This document shows, piece after piece, positions 1 to 10,928 of a stretch of DNA of 64,000 nt; within the stretch, counting starts at the first letter, position 1; the number at the start of each line of letters is the position of its first letter. The translations under genes and the position numbers were made by a program. Below the pieces are notes generated by a model. That model saw only the letters and a list, made by a program, of their open reading frames with translations. It was not told the origin of the DNA and did not search any database. This DNA is from Notospermus geniculatus (lineage: Eukaryota > Nemertea > Pilidiophora > Heteronemertea > Lineidae), in the NCBI GenBank assembly GCA_002633025.1, contig NMRB01000924.1, positions 34,521-98,520 on the forward strand. Direction: 5' to 3'.

Positions 1-109
1 TTTCATAGCTTGCTGCCTTAAATATTGCTCATATTTCACATATTTGATACATATTTAGTCTGACTGGGGCCATTAACGATGAAGGGATATTACACAGGCA
101 AAAGTGTCC

Positions 110-250
110 GCTATAAATCCTATATAAAACCTATACAAATCCTATATAGGAAATTCTTTACGAATCCTATAAAAAAAATGATAAACCTAAATCTATATCA
201 GGGGTCCTATATAGGATTTGTATCAAATTTATATAGGATTTATATAGGAA
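110..250. repeat. AT-rich imperfect inverted repeat
   Basis: The two halves carry related blocks built on CCTATATAGGA in opposite orientation, with a short AT-rich centre. It has no coding potential and looks like a small degenerate foldback element. I could not define a target-site duplication. Confidence 0.45.
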
Positions 251-594
251 TCTAGTACAATCTTTATGTGGGCAAAATGTCTATTTCCTGTTGTATGGGA
301 TCCCCTGGGTATTTTGGTCCCTCATTTTTCTCCTCATAGTTGCTGTTCATCATTTTTCATGCTTATCCTGTCATCCATATGATATCATGAAATGGACTGA
401 TGAGTATTATAGTAGCCATTTGAGTAAAGGGGGAGGGCAATAAAGTGATATAAAACTGATTTAAAAGGATTTTGTATAATATAGATATCATATATATTTA
501 CATACATTTATTACATACATATTACATATTACATCCATGTATTTACAAATACGTACATTTTAATACAACGTACATCAATAATAGTGATGTTTAC

Positions 595-721
595 AAATCA
601 AACGATAAACGTAAACGTTGACGACAACATTATTTTCATACCGAAAATGCAATATGAAATCTGGGTAATGTTTAGTATGAAAAATAACGTTGCCGTGAAA
701 TTTACATTTATCGTTTGATTT
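595..721. mobile_element. 127-bp foldback MITE
   Basis: The ends are perfect 15-bp inverted repeats, AAATCAAACGATAAA at 595-609 and its complement at 707-721. The inverted pairing continues imperfectly inward through GTAAAC and CATA blocks. The short length and absence of an open frame fit a non-autonomous DNA element. The family is not recognised. Confidence 0.65.
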
Positions 722-989
722 CTAAACCTACCTAGTAATTCAACGCTGACCCTTAAACAATTACAATGAAAACTCGAAATTTGCTCAATAAGCGAATTTG
801 ATAACCTCCACACAGATATGCCAGTTCGAGTTAGACCTAGGCCCTAATATGTTTCGCCATAGAAAGAAACCCTGTCAAAACAAATATGACATCCTCACTC
901 CGAGAGTGTGTGGAGGTCATATAATGATTGACAATCAATAAATTGTTCTCCATTAGAGATTTCCAGAGTAATGATACCCTGAGAATGTC

Positions 990-2665
990 TTACAGAGAAC
1001 AATTGATTGATTTTTGAACTCTCTTTTCGTCTATTTCGTTGAGTTTCCTCCACATCTCCTCGGTATTGATTACCCCACCCCGATATTCAATATATTCTCC
1101 CCAGAAATTCTTGACAGTTGGAAGTTCTTCATTGTGCTGTGTGCTGCTGTTTTCATATCGAAACATCTTCTTTTTGTAGAGGAAGGAACGCTGTAAGACA
1201 AAAGGCAGCACATGAATAGCAGTATAGGAAGGCGAACTGACTTGACAACTGAAATGTTGTTCTTCACCCAGGTTTGAAACTTACGATCAGGAGAGCCTGT
1301 CTTTTAGCGTCCTCCCCGTGGATGGCGACACGCCCGAAAATGAAATCAGTAAATCGTGTCAGGCTCATTGCTTGGGGATGTTGCCCCGTTGGTGTTCCAG
1401 TAACCTGAAATTTACACATAAGAAGAATTTCTGTATTTCTTTTAGGCCTACATCCTCCTGTTCATGAGTATCTACCTATAGAGCTTGTGCAGCGGCTCAT
1501 TATGACGTCACTTTTGACTGGCGGTCCACCATGCTGGCGGTCAACGACAAAGTGCGCCACGTGTAGATCGGTGCACTCCACTTGCGCTGACGACAAACTG
1601 CACCACGTGGGTCGCCGACGTCATTTGACGTCAGTTTGACCGGCAAGATGGCGGATTTCTTCGTGATGACGTCACCTGCACAAGCTCTATAGCCTATTTT
1701 TTGTTTCTTGCGCCAATGCCAATGGCAGGTATTTTCCCTTCAATAATGGTGATGAATGCAGTGTGACGCTATGTTAGTCTATCACTACTTACTTTCTTCT
1801 TCAGTTCACTTCTGTATTGTGTAAACCTCAGCCTCTTATGGCTCAGGCATTCCTGTATCACTTTGGGCTCATTGGCTTTAATTCCATGTTCAAGTAAGAC
1901 ATCCGTGAGTTGTTTCTGAAATTGGGTGGAAATTGAGGTAGGCCTAAAGCCGAATTCATATCATTGCCGGCGACCGACGCGCTATCAAATCTGAAGCTGG
2001 CCACACGTCATGTCAACGAGTGTACGTAACGAGCTTGCACGGTCTTGCTAGTAGATTTAATTTTCATTGTATGATCAGAGCAGACAATTTATCAAATAAT
2101 TGATGTTGCTTTTGAAGAAGTCAATAATTTTCTTATGATTCACAAGATGAAGAGAGGTACAAGAGAGGTACAAGTATGCTGATGGATCACTTACTCTTAT
2201 TTCCTTTTCATCACCCCAGACATCATGTGAGAAATGTTTTTTTAACAACGCATCGTATTGTTCCTGCATATGGAAAGAAAGAAGTTCATGTACTAGATAG
2301 TTATTCTGTCGTCGTACGCAAATTTCCAGTATTTCAATGACGTAAAAACTGTACGAGTATAGACTAAAGGACGGACACCTAGAAAGATACTGTTAGGCGT
2401 AAATAAAACTGTGTCGTAAGTTGTCTTGCATAATATGCGATGGCATCCAGTATCTTTACATTGATTTGCTTACCAGAATGGGCGACTCGATTACTTTGAA
2501 CTTGCTCCCTAATAAATTCTTCAGCTCTTTTATTTCTCTCCTCTGCTCCCCAACTTCTTTCCTCAGGTACTCAAGTTCTTTAACTGAAGATGAGAAAATG
2601 TCATTTTGTAATAAAAGTTCATTGTAAGTGTGGTTCCACACGTAATGTAAATTGGTCTTTGTCTC
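990..2665 (-). CDS. Spliced gene for a coiled-coil protein of unknown function (5 exons seen)
   Basis: Five minus-strand exons are visible: 2665-2474, 2263-2195, 1915-1793, 1404-1285 and 1190-990. Each is bounded by AG and GT, with strong donors such as GTAAGT and GTAAGC. Every exon length is a multiple of three, so all introns are phase 0 and they join into 234 residues ending in TAA at 990-992. The first visible exon is strongly predicted coiled coil, with heptad-like runs such as KELEYLRKEVGEQRREIKEL. The later exons are charged and contain a short FTDFIFGRVAIHGEDAKR block. I do not recognise the family. No ATG is obvious in the first exon, so an upstream exon is likely. The gene diverges from the KDZ-like gene on the plus strand, and its 5' end is only about 570 bp from the first open codon of that gene. 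It could be a host gene or the second protein of the same element. Confidence 0.7.
1476..1692. mobile_element. 217-bp foldback element with CRE-like TGACGTCA sites
   Basis: It lies in the intron between the exons at 1285-1404 and 1793-1915. The ends CTATAGAGCTTGTGCAG (1476-1492) and its complement (1676-1692) are perfect 17-bp inverted repeats. Several copies of the TGACGTCA-type octamer and CACGTG occur symmetrically inside. It is non-coding and MITE-like. Confidence 0.7.
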
Positions 2666-2789
2666 CTAAGACGGAGGCGTACAGATGGACTGACACACCA
2701 AGAATTACATATTTATACCTCCGGACACATTAGTAACGCTAAATACCGAACGACAAGACTCTGTCTAGTGAGACCTTGAAAGATCAGGC

Positions 2790-2975
2790 CTGCTTAGCAA
2801 CCAAACCCGCACGCCCAGCGACACGACGTTACGTACATTCGGGCGGTCTCTACGTAGGAGTTAGCTGAGCAACGTGACGTGGTCTCTATCTAGGAGTTTT
2901 CTTAGCGACGCGATCTCAATGTTGGAGTTTGCTTAGCAACGCGATGTGTACGTAGGACTGTGCTTAGCACGCGAT
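2790..2975. repeat. Degenerate tandem repeat with CTTAGCAACG core in a divergent promoter region
   Basis: CTTAGC(A/G)AC-type cores occur at about 2793, 2864 (as GCTGAGCAACG), 2901, 2932 and 2963, and the last three are about 31 bp apart. Each is preceded by a related TAGGAGTT or TTGGAGTTT block. The array sits in the short intergenic space between two divergent genes, where a shared promoter would be expected. Regulatory function is an inference. AGCAAC resembles an RFX X-box half site but could be chance. Confidence 0.5.
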
Positions 2976-3236
2976 ATCCCAAGGTATAGTTGTAGAGTAA
3001 AGCAGACATCCGGAATGCGGTATAGGGATGTGGAATCCCATACGGAAGCTGTATGTCGTATGCGAATATGCATTGAATTTTCCGCTTCCGCAATCCGAGA
3101 ACGTTGGGACAGTCGACTTTAAAAACACAGGGCGACAGTGACTAAAACTGGGGAGACTAACGTTGCGACTACATCGTTACATCATCATCATTTCCAGCGT
3201 CATGTTCCTTCAGGAACTTTGCTACATGTGCAGTGA

Positions 3237-6200
3237 TTCCCCCAGGATGTTGGAGGGGCAGGGTGGGACTTCTATAAAGGGGCACTTTCCGNTGAGTCCC
3301 GAAAACATCGTGATTTGATTGAGTTCACCAGTTTCCCCGACGGTGATAATCAGCATGATGAGTTTGTATTTGATGAGCCTGCGACGAAGTTTCCAAAATT
3401 TGATGAGGATGGACGCTTCACTTTTGCGCAAAAACTCAACTGGAGATTTGGCGAAAACGACAGTGACGACGATAGTGATGACGATGATGATGTTGATGAT
3501 GCTGGGGTAGGTCACAATGACGTTGATGATGATGATGATGATGATGATGATGCAGATCCAGATGATGATGAAATGGAAGTTGCGTCAGGCGAAAAAAATG
3601 AAAGAGCATCAGAATGTCCCAATGCTTGGTTCCCCTTCCGCAGCAAGGCAGAGATGCTGTTTTATGTTTACCTTCATTCTCTGACACATCCAGTGGTGAG
3701 TTGAAAATTGAAAAGGCCTGGACTTGACAAAATTTACCAGTAGGCCTAGGGCCTAGGCTAGCCTAGGCCATTCAGGAATGCTTTTGATTTCTAGCTTTTG
3801 ACTTCAATCATCCTTTGCTAAAGTTTCTACCGGTAACCGACGACATAATTCAAGAGCAAGTTCAAATTCCTGATTGTATACCCTCAGTGTTCAAACTGGG
3901 CCTAGCTGTTTTCAGTAGGCCTAGCCTACTCAATCTATGATGATCTAGCATTTCCGCCCGGAAAACATACCGGTAACACATGGGAGGAGAGAGGCAGAGA
4001 GACAAAGGGACTTGCCCAAAGTCTCATTGCACAGTGGGATTCGGTGTGACAGGAATCGAAGTCCCATGACCATTCGAATATAACCTTCAATAGTGCGCTA
4101 TTGTTTGACGGACTAATTCCTAGGACGTTGATTCCTGTCACACCTGGAACCTTCTGAACGCGAGTCTGAGACCGGAACCAGTATGCCTACCCCACATGCC
4201 TTAGACCATGAAGGGCAGCAAGAGCGATTCATCGACGCATCAGAGACATTTAGGCTGCATTTCGTTTTCAATATTTGTGTCATTAATTTCAGAGCGATAT
4301 GGAGGGCCGATTTGTCCATTACATGCTGAAGCAATTTGACCCGAAAATGAGACCATTTTCGGCTTTTAAGGACATGCATTTTGGTGAACTACGAGTTGAG
4401 AACCTGATCGAGGAGGTAAAAGCAGTTTAATTCTACACATTACAAGTACATACATGCATTTCACAGAATGGACTGAAACAACACATTTTGACGGTGACAT
4501 TTTGCTTTTTGGGTAGAGAATGTGTAACAGTGTTCGTCGTCTGAGCGGTGGTATACATTATTTGCAGGTTATAGATGACGATGGAAACGTTTTTTCATTC
4601 ATCAGACCAGAGGAAATAATAAAGATGATGTACTCTAACCCAGTAACGTCGAAAAATATCATCAGGTAACTTATACAGGAGAATTTCAACACTTGCTAAC
4701 AAAAGCGGGCGCTGGGGCGCAAATGCGCCTGACAACTTGCAAACAGCGCCAGACAAATATTAAAATAGTTTACTGTCGGGCGCTGATTTCAGCGCCAGTA
4801 GTCCTGTAATGAAAAGTGTACCTAACTTCAATTCAGTCATAAAATGCATAACTTTGTATTATATTGCCATTTCATCATTTAGGCCACTTTTGTTCAGCAA
4901 ACTAGGCCAGACCTATTAGTTGTGACAGTTTCGACGGAGCCAATCTGTCGTCACAGCTGTATTTGGAATAAGCTATTCTGGGTGTAACATGCTAATTGAT
5001 GAAATTCTTTAAGGACGGATAAAGAATCTCCAGAAGACAGTTCAATCACAGAACAGTGCGACGGCAGGAAGTTGAAGGGTATAATTCAAGCGTTCGAGTC
5101 AACCTGTATGCCATTCAATTTTTTCCTGGATGATATGTCAGCCAACAGAAGTAGACGGTGGAAACCTCTCCATGTCATCCAAGCACAGCCAGCAACAATA
5201 AAAGTGAGCAACAGGGCCCAGCTTCCATTCACCAAGTTTCTGGCTGCATCGGAACACGTCCCTATTCTGACAATGATGACGGCAATAAAACGCCATTTAG
5301 AGAATGTCAACAGGTGAGCGAACGTGTCAAAATTTTGATTACAGTGTTCATCAATGGTACCGGTATTTGGCGCACCGCGAGGAAGCTAGTTTGTAAATAC
5401 ACTGTATGTACGTGGACACACAGATGAATTAGAGACAAGCTTGCCTTTCAGGATAAAGAAACTAGAGAATATTAACATCAGCATCACACCATCATACATG
5501 TAGTTACTATGAGAAAACATAGACATTTAAAATTCTTTCTATTGATAACATCACATCACGTGTTTTCTTCACAGAAGTTACATTGGAGTGTACGACGCAC
5601 AAATTAAGGAAGAAATTAATGTCAAAACTGGTACAGGTGTGGTGATTGCAGATTTCAACCAGCTGGCCGAGTGTTGCAATCATATGGGGGCCAATACCCA
5701 AAAGTTTTGCCCACGCTGCCATGTAAGTCTGTCATTTTGCCACTGTCTAATGAGATGCTTTCATTGTGTTTCATTGACAGCTGGTTCTTCATCAGATTTA
5801 TTTGAATGATGTATTTTCGCCAGTGTCACATTCCGAAACGTAGTGTAACATACTTAATCTGAAAGTTTCATTGTAATTAGGCTACGAGTAACGACTTCGA
5901 CGAAAAGGGAAGGATTAGAACACCAGAGGAGAGTCAACTAACCATCAACAGATTGCAGATTCGAAGAGATAAAGCAACTCTGAGAAAACAAACTGGACTG
6001 AAGGAATCTCGGGTGTTCAATCCCTTGTGGGATATGCTGAATCCACATGAGTAAGTTCATCCATTAAAAAACAGCAATTGACTGATCTTACCTCTGTTAG
6101 GCTAAAAACCCATTCAACGGTCATAACCCTAATTAGGGTTATATAGACACTAACCCTAACCATAACCCTAACTCCAACACCCCTAACCCTAACAACCCAT

Positions 6201-9200
6201 TCACGCGGATTTCTTGCGGCGCGATACTGCCACAGAGACTTGATGCAGAGTACTAAAATCTAGGGTTATAACCGTAATTAGGTTTATATAAATCCTAACC
6301 CTAGTTAGGGTTAGGGTTAGGGTTGTGGGTTAGGGCTATAACCCTAGGCTATTTTACTATCTTGCGTCAAGTCCGTGTGAATGCCACTACCCCGCAATGT
6401 TTGATTCCGACGCATTGGTCATGGAGAAGGGAAGTGGGTTAGCACCGTCAGAAATTCGCGTGAACAGGGCCGTTTAGACGACAAGCCAAAAAAAAACAAA
6501 TTCAGATCCGATCTGATTGGATCCGATCGACCCGCATGGGCTTCCCGCTTTTGTTTTCCGCTGCCTCCGTCGAGCTACGCCCCCTTTCTATCAACCCTGG
6601 ATCCGTGCTGGGTCCGTGCTGGCTTCATTCAACATTTTTCAGGGACATACCTGTTGGTACGCTGCATTGGTTGTACCTGGGCATTGGCAAACATATTGTT
6701 AAGTTCTGCATGGAAAAAATTTCATCAGATCAGCAAGAGCAACTACTATGCCACATGCGATCAATGGACCAGTCCGACTTCCAGGTACCGTTTACCAATG
6801 ACGTCACTAGGTATCTCGATTCTCGGCAAGGCAAGGACATCAAGCAGTATGTAAGTATGTGCAATATATCATGCGCTGCATTAAATGGAGATGACAGTTG
6901 TTAGATGCCAGAAAAATTTCATTTGGGGCCATCTCATAAATTTCAACTTGTCAATAACTTGATTGACATATCGGATCATCTCTAAAAAACGAGGGAAAGT
7001 CACTGGAGAATGACATATGCTTTAATCACAACTGACCTTATTGCATAATCGATTAAGGATTTATTTTCCACCAATCATGGGCCAGTGCTCTTTCATTGTA
7101 ATGAGACTCTCAACATAACCGATCAACGTGTGGTCATCAGCGACTTTGACCGCCCCATTTTCTCAGAGACGGAAACAACCCACTATCAGTTTAGAATCAA
7201 ATGTAAACGTACCTTGGTCCATTGATTGCACTTGCACCTTGCAGCTCCAGTTGGCACCATTCAACTTTCACTTTGTTGGATTAGAGGAGAAGTATCTCAA
7301 CTTGCTGTGCCAAGTTGCTGAGGTAGGTCCATCAATCGTCAAAATTGGTGTGAAAATTTGCAAGTAAGTTATTATTGTCATTGAACAGAATTGAATACGA
7401 TTATCTACATGTACTTTACAGATATCACAAACAATTGAGACGACAAACGAGTACAGTGAAGATGCTCTCCGAAAGCTGGACACACAACTCAGCAAATACT
7501 TAAACACGGTTAGGAATGTGGCGCCGGAGCTGACATCAAAGGTCAAAACACATTTGACAACACACTTGGTGAGTACGTGTATCTGTTTTCAGCAGAGATC
7601 TAACCACATCCTACATAAATTATAGAGTGAAATTGGATTGAGCATGTATACGTGGTGGATGTACTATTAAATAATTACTGTGATATGTTTTCAAAAATCA
7701 GATTGACGACATAAAGAATCACGGGCCTCCGAAGGCATACAGGGAGGACGCATTCGAAAAGCTTCATGGGACGATCCGAAAGGAACTTTTCTGCCAAAAT
7801 CAGTTAGCCAGAAGCCGGGATACGGCAAGTCGTTTCGCAAAAACTTCGATATTAAATCACATCATTGAGGGCGGATTTTTCAAAGATGGAGAGAAATGGT
7901 AAGTTCAGGTATAATAAAAAGTAATTTGAGATTTTTCTTATTATAAAATATTTCTTACAGATGTTTCAGTCGAGGACGTAAGTCTTCTTTATACGGTACA
8001 TCTTCCTCCAAGGGTACATGTATGAATTAGGAATGAATGAGTGCATATTTACGTCACTGCACCATCTCGACAGCACAAACGCGCATTTTAAAATCTTTTC
8101 AAACACCAATGTTGCTTGTTTATTCGTATAGATTCATGAATATGCATGTACTTTATAGGGTATGCAGCAGTGAAAACGTCAGGAACGAAGCGAAATCGCC
8201 GATGGTGTTGAAGTTCATGGGAAGGTCAACAGAAGATGATGATGAAACTGTGCCTACCCTCACGAAGCTCACTAGAATAAGGTACATACATGTACATGTA
8301 TTACGTTGATCTGCGGGCCCAAATGCGTAAAGGTCGAATAAGCTCATTCCAGATGTAAGATGACGTTATAACGTGAAGTTGTACCTTCACCGTTATGCAT
8401 ACGGGCCCTGGACTGCTACATGAGCAATGATCACTCATTACACTGTGAAAGAAGTCACATTCATGTTTCCTCCTATGGTCCTCCACTGTGGTATAGTACC
8501 TCCATCACTGTCTCAGCGCAACAGATGAAAGGGAAAGGAAAATAGAGTACTTTTTTAAAAAAGAAATGCAGGCCTACATGTATACGTGTACTTCAGACAT
8601 GCAACTCATGGTTGTTAATCTGTAACTCCCTCTCTTGGCAGAAATGAAATGGTAAAATAACACATGATGCAATTTTTCCAGCAATGGTGTGTCCAGTGCG
8701 AAGGCATTGAGAATGAAGTCTGGGGAGGTCGTCAGTGTGGGAAATGTTGTCTTGTACGAAAATGATCATGGACAGGTAAGATTATACACTGTTGGAGAGT
8801 AGGCGAGAGTATGGGCAGATCTAAATTAAACAGACCTTTGGAATGAAGCATTGGTCTATGTGAACTGGTGAAAATGACAGCAGATCACTTTACCGCAATG
8901 TCCCAAACGAAAGCAATAATCAGTTCATCACAATGTCATCATATCAATGTCATCTCTGAATACTTCAAAACACCAAACTGGGATCTTCCTCAAGCACTTT
9001 CCAGTAGAGATCACAGATTGGATTAGAAAAACATTCCATTATCAAATCATTATCAAATCTCTACTTCTTCTGCATGTGTACCAGACCAGGGTGTACCACA
9101 GATTCAATGGAACATTGAAAAGCATATATGCTTTTCAATGTTACATTGAATCTGTCACTTCCTTTCGCTTCCAGAAACGTAACGGATTGTTTAATGGAGG

Positions 9201-9492
9201 GATAGTGTCAGGGCTGACACAGAAAGTGTCACTGAGGAAATTGAGTCTGAGAGAGGATGACATTCTGGGATGCGAAACCCTTTCCCACACCGACAGTGAA
9301 ATCCAAGTGAGGCCGGGAAAAATTCTAAGAAGGCTCTGTGTATTTCACGATTGCAAGGGCGGCCACTGCCGTATTACAGAGAGAAGAGTGGAAAAAAAAA
9401 TGGAACAGAAGACTACCAAAGTCATGAAAAAATCACTGAGGCATGATGTTGGTCACAACGTGTGGATTATTAACAGATTTCGACTGAAGTAA
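3237..9492 (+). CDS. KDZ-like transposase-related protein, 13-exon spliced gene
   Basis: Thirteen exons join in frame: about 3237-3695, 4293-4415, 4568-4665, 5014-5313, 5575-5722, 5881-6050, 6643-6850, 7245-7322, 7422-7568, 7702-7898, 8168-8281, 8682-8775 and 9175-9492. All have AG/GT borders and compatible phases, and the stop is at 9490-9492. The first exon has an Asp-rich run (about 3522-3568) and a CPNAWFPFRSKAEMLFY block. The fourth carries FFLDDMSANRSRRW, the fifth ends in a CPRCH zinc motif, and the tenth has DDIKNHGPPKAYREDAFEKL followed by SRDTASRF. These match the arrangement I know from KDZ-type (Kyakuja-Dileera-Zisupton) transposases and their fungal relatives. The KDZ assignment rests on motif memory, not on a search. 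No convincing ATG is seen: the frame is open from 3237, so a further 5' exon is likely, and an N at 3292 lies in the frame. The intact frame suggests selection or recent activity. Confidence 0.75.
6105..6480. repeat. Intronic insert with telomere-like (CCCTAA/TTAGGG) arms
   Basis: Inside the intron 6051-6642, CCCTAA units at about 6125-6205 face TTAGGG units at about 6260-6350. The flanks AACCCATTCACGCGG and TTCGCGTGAACAGGGC are roughly inverted. It is probably a small element or an interstitial telomere-like block, and it does not disturb the splice sites on either side. Confidence 0.5.
8312..8410. mobile_element. Palindromic MITE, family B, copy 1
   Basis: The left end reads GGGCCCAAATGCGTAAAGGT and the right end is an imperfect complement ending in CACCGTTATGCATACGGGCC. 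A related copy lies at 41412-41501. It sits in the KDZ-like gene's intron 8282-8681 and is non-coding. Confidence 0.6.
9098..9155. repeat. 58-bp near-perfect palindrome in the last intron
   Basis: The arms 9098-9126 and 9127-9155 are complementary with one mismatch in 29 bases and no spacer. It lies just upstream of the acceptor AG at 9173-9174 of the final KDZ-like exon, so transcripts could form a strong hairpin next to the branch-point region. Confidence 0.8.
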
Positions 9493-9544
9493 AGATTGAA
9501 AATCATGTAAAAGGATCATTTATGAGACGAAGGCTAATGAACGG

Positions 9545-9596
9545 TGTAAATATAAATATAAATATAAATATAAATATAAATATAAATATAAATATT
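9545..9596. repeat. (AAATAT)n microsatellite
   Basis: About eight copies of the 6-bp unit lie just after the KDZ-like stop codon. This is a simple sequence repeat in the probable 3' UTR. Confidence 0.9.
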
Positions 9597-10312
9597 TCAT
9601 ACTGTTGATACAATGGTCATGTTGCCTTTTNAAGAGTTGCTTGAAGGGGGCACGCACAAGCTTAAAGGTCGTCTATAAACCATGTCTTTGCCTTGACAAG
9701 AAGGTCCAATTGTGCCGTGTTTGTTGTCGGCGTTTCTTTGTGAATACTTCGGTGCGGTAGAAATCGTCTGGTAAGTGTTCCATGGCTAAACTGAAATCGT
9801 GGGATGTTGGGTTTTTCGGGTTTTATCTCATCTTCTTAAATCACCTCACTTGTCAGAGTTCATCTTTTGTATATTTTAGGCCTAGGCCTAGCTATATAAC
9901 TTAGGCATGTTAGGTCTATAGCTATTCATATACTCTTTACCGATAAACATGATAAAGGTGAGATGTATGCAAACAGAATCTGGAGTGGCTTTTTTATCCT
10001 TCCTGAACGAAGTGAATGTTGAACTCTCAGCAGGAGAGACAGTCACTGAGACCCTAGCCACCTAGTGGCTAAGTCAGGAATCGAATCGGACCGAAACTTG
10101 GTGTTATAGGTCATATGACCTAGGGGTATATGTACCAAGTTTCAGATCAATAGCTTCAGCGCCAGCGGTTACAAAACGTGCCCTCCTAACGGCCAACGAC
10201 GGACTCTGCACCATCATAAGAGCTCACCAGAGGTGAGCTAATGACATGTAAGATGAGACATGACAAAAGAACTTACTGTATGTCATGTATGTCGTTTCCA
10301 TACATATAATCT
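9597..10312. other. Non-coding stretch with a dispersed repeat (about 10060-10210)
   Basis: I see no exon here. The part near 10085-10160 (GGTCATATGACCTAGGGGTA, with 'accaagtttcagatcaatag' following) resembles sequence at about 39264-39330 and 43060-43110. These are diverged members of one dispersed non-coding family. A single N lies at 9631. Confidence 0.4.
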
Positions 10313-10411
10313 GGGGCCTGTTTCATAAAGTGGCTTGAAACTGATGGTACCTTTAATCAAATGGAAACGTATAATGGTACCTTTAACTTAAAGTCACTTT
10401 ATGTAACAGGC
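10313..10411. mobile_element. Palindromic MITE, family C, copy 1 (GGGGCCTGTTTCATAAAGT type)
   Basis: The terminal inverted repeats begin GGGGCCTGTTTCATAAAGT and end ACTTTATGTAACAGGC. Two copies of GGTACCTTTAA lie inside. A second copy is at 42893-42991. It is about 99 bp and non-coding. Confidence 0.75.
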
Positions 10412-10539
10412 AGGAAACAGATTAGATAATACACGTACATGTATGTATGGGTAGCAAAAATAGATAAAAGAAGCAAGCACATTCAAAGATACCAACTAAA
10501 GTAACATGTATTTCTGAACACCTAGTAGTATCATACCTG

Positions 10540-10928
10540 AGTTACAGTCCCTCGTACAGAGATCTTAGTCTTAACGGGTGATCGTGCAGCGGCATCTATG
10601 GACACAATTGATGCATCTGGGGGGTTGATGAGCAGAGTACCTTGCCATATATTTTCGTGTCCTCGTTTGTTGTGATGTGATCTCCCTTCGACTTAAAATT
10701 AGTGATCATTATGGTCTTTTTAGGCTGGCACTTGGCAACGTGCTTTTCATTGTAGAAATATATTCTCGTGACTGTCTTTTGATCACCAATAGCGGCTGTC
10801 CACATATTCAGATTGTTTTTGTTCTGGTCTTCAATTTTCTTCTTTGTGCTCATGGCGATGACTGTCACCTTGATAGGTGTGCTGATGGTGACATGACTGG
10901 GCGTTTTTAATGCTTTTGTCAATTCCAT
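10540..10928 (-). CDS. Possible OB-fold (RPA-like) exon(s)
   Basis: An open minus-strand segment begins right after a good acceptor (TTTTCTACTTTCAG) at its 5' end. It encodes about 100 residues with an alternating strand pattern: a P/IKVTVIAM start, then MWTAAIGDQKTVTRIYFYNE, then a lysine-rich KTIMITNFKSKG. This fits one OB fold. A further open piece reading KTKISVRGTVTQ before a GTATGA donor (about 10540-10605) could start a second OB fold. The joining frame is unclear. RPA-like proteins occur both in hosts and in Helitrons. I infer a relic or partial gene, with low certainty. Confidence 0.4.

Noticed and set aside
3436-3687. His-rich minus-strand frame opposite the Asp-rich run
   Set aside because: It is the antisense shadow of the GAT repeats in the first KDZ-like exon, which has splice support.
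9098-9174. Extension of the last KDZ-like exon upstream through the palindrome
   Set aside because: The frame happens to be open from 8947, but a good acceptor at 9173-9174 fits the previous exon's phase, and the upstream residues do not look like protein.
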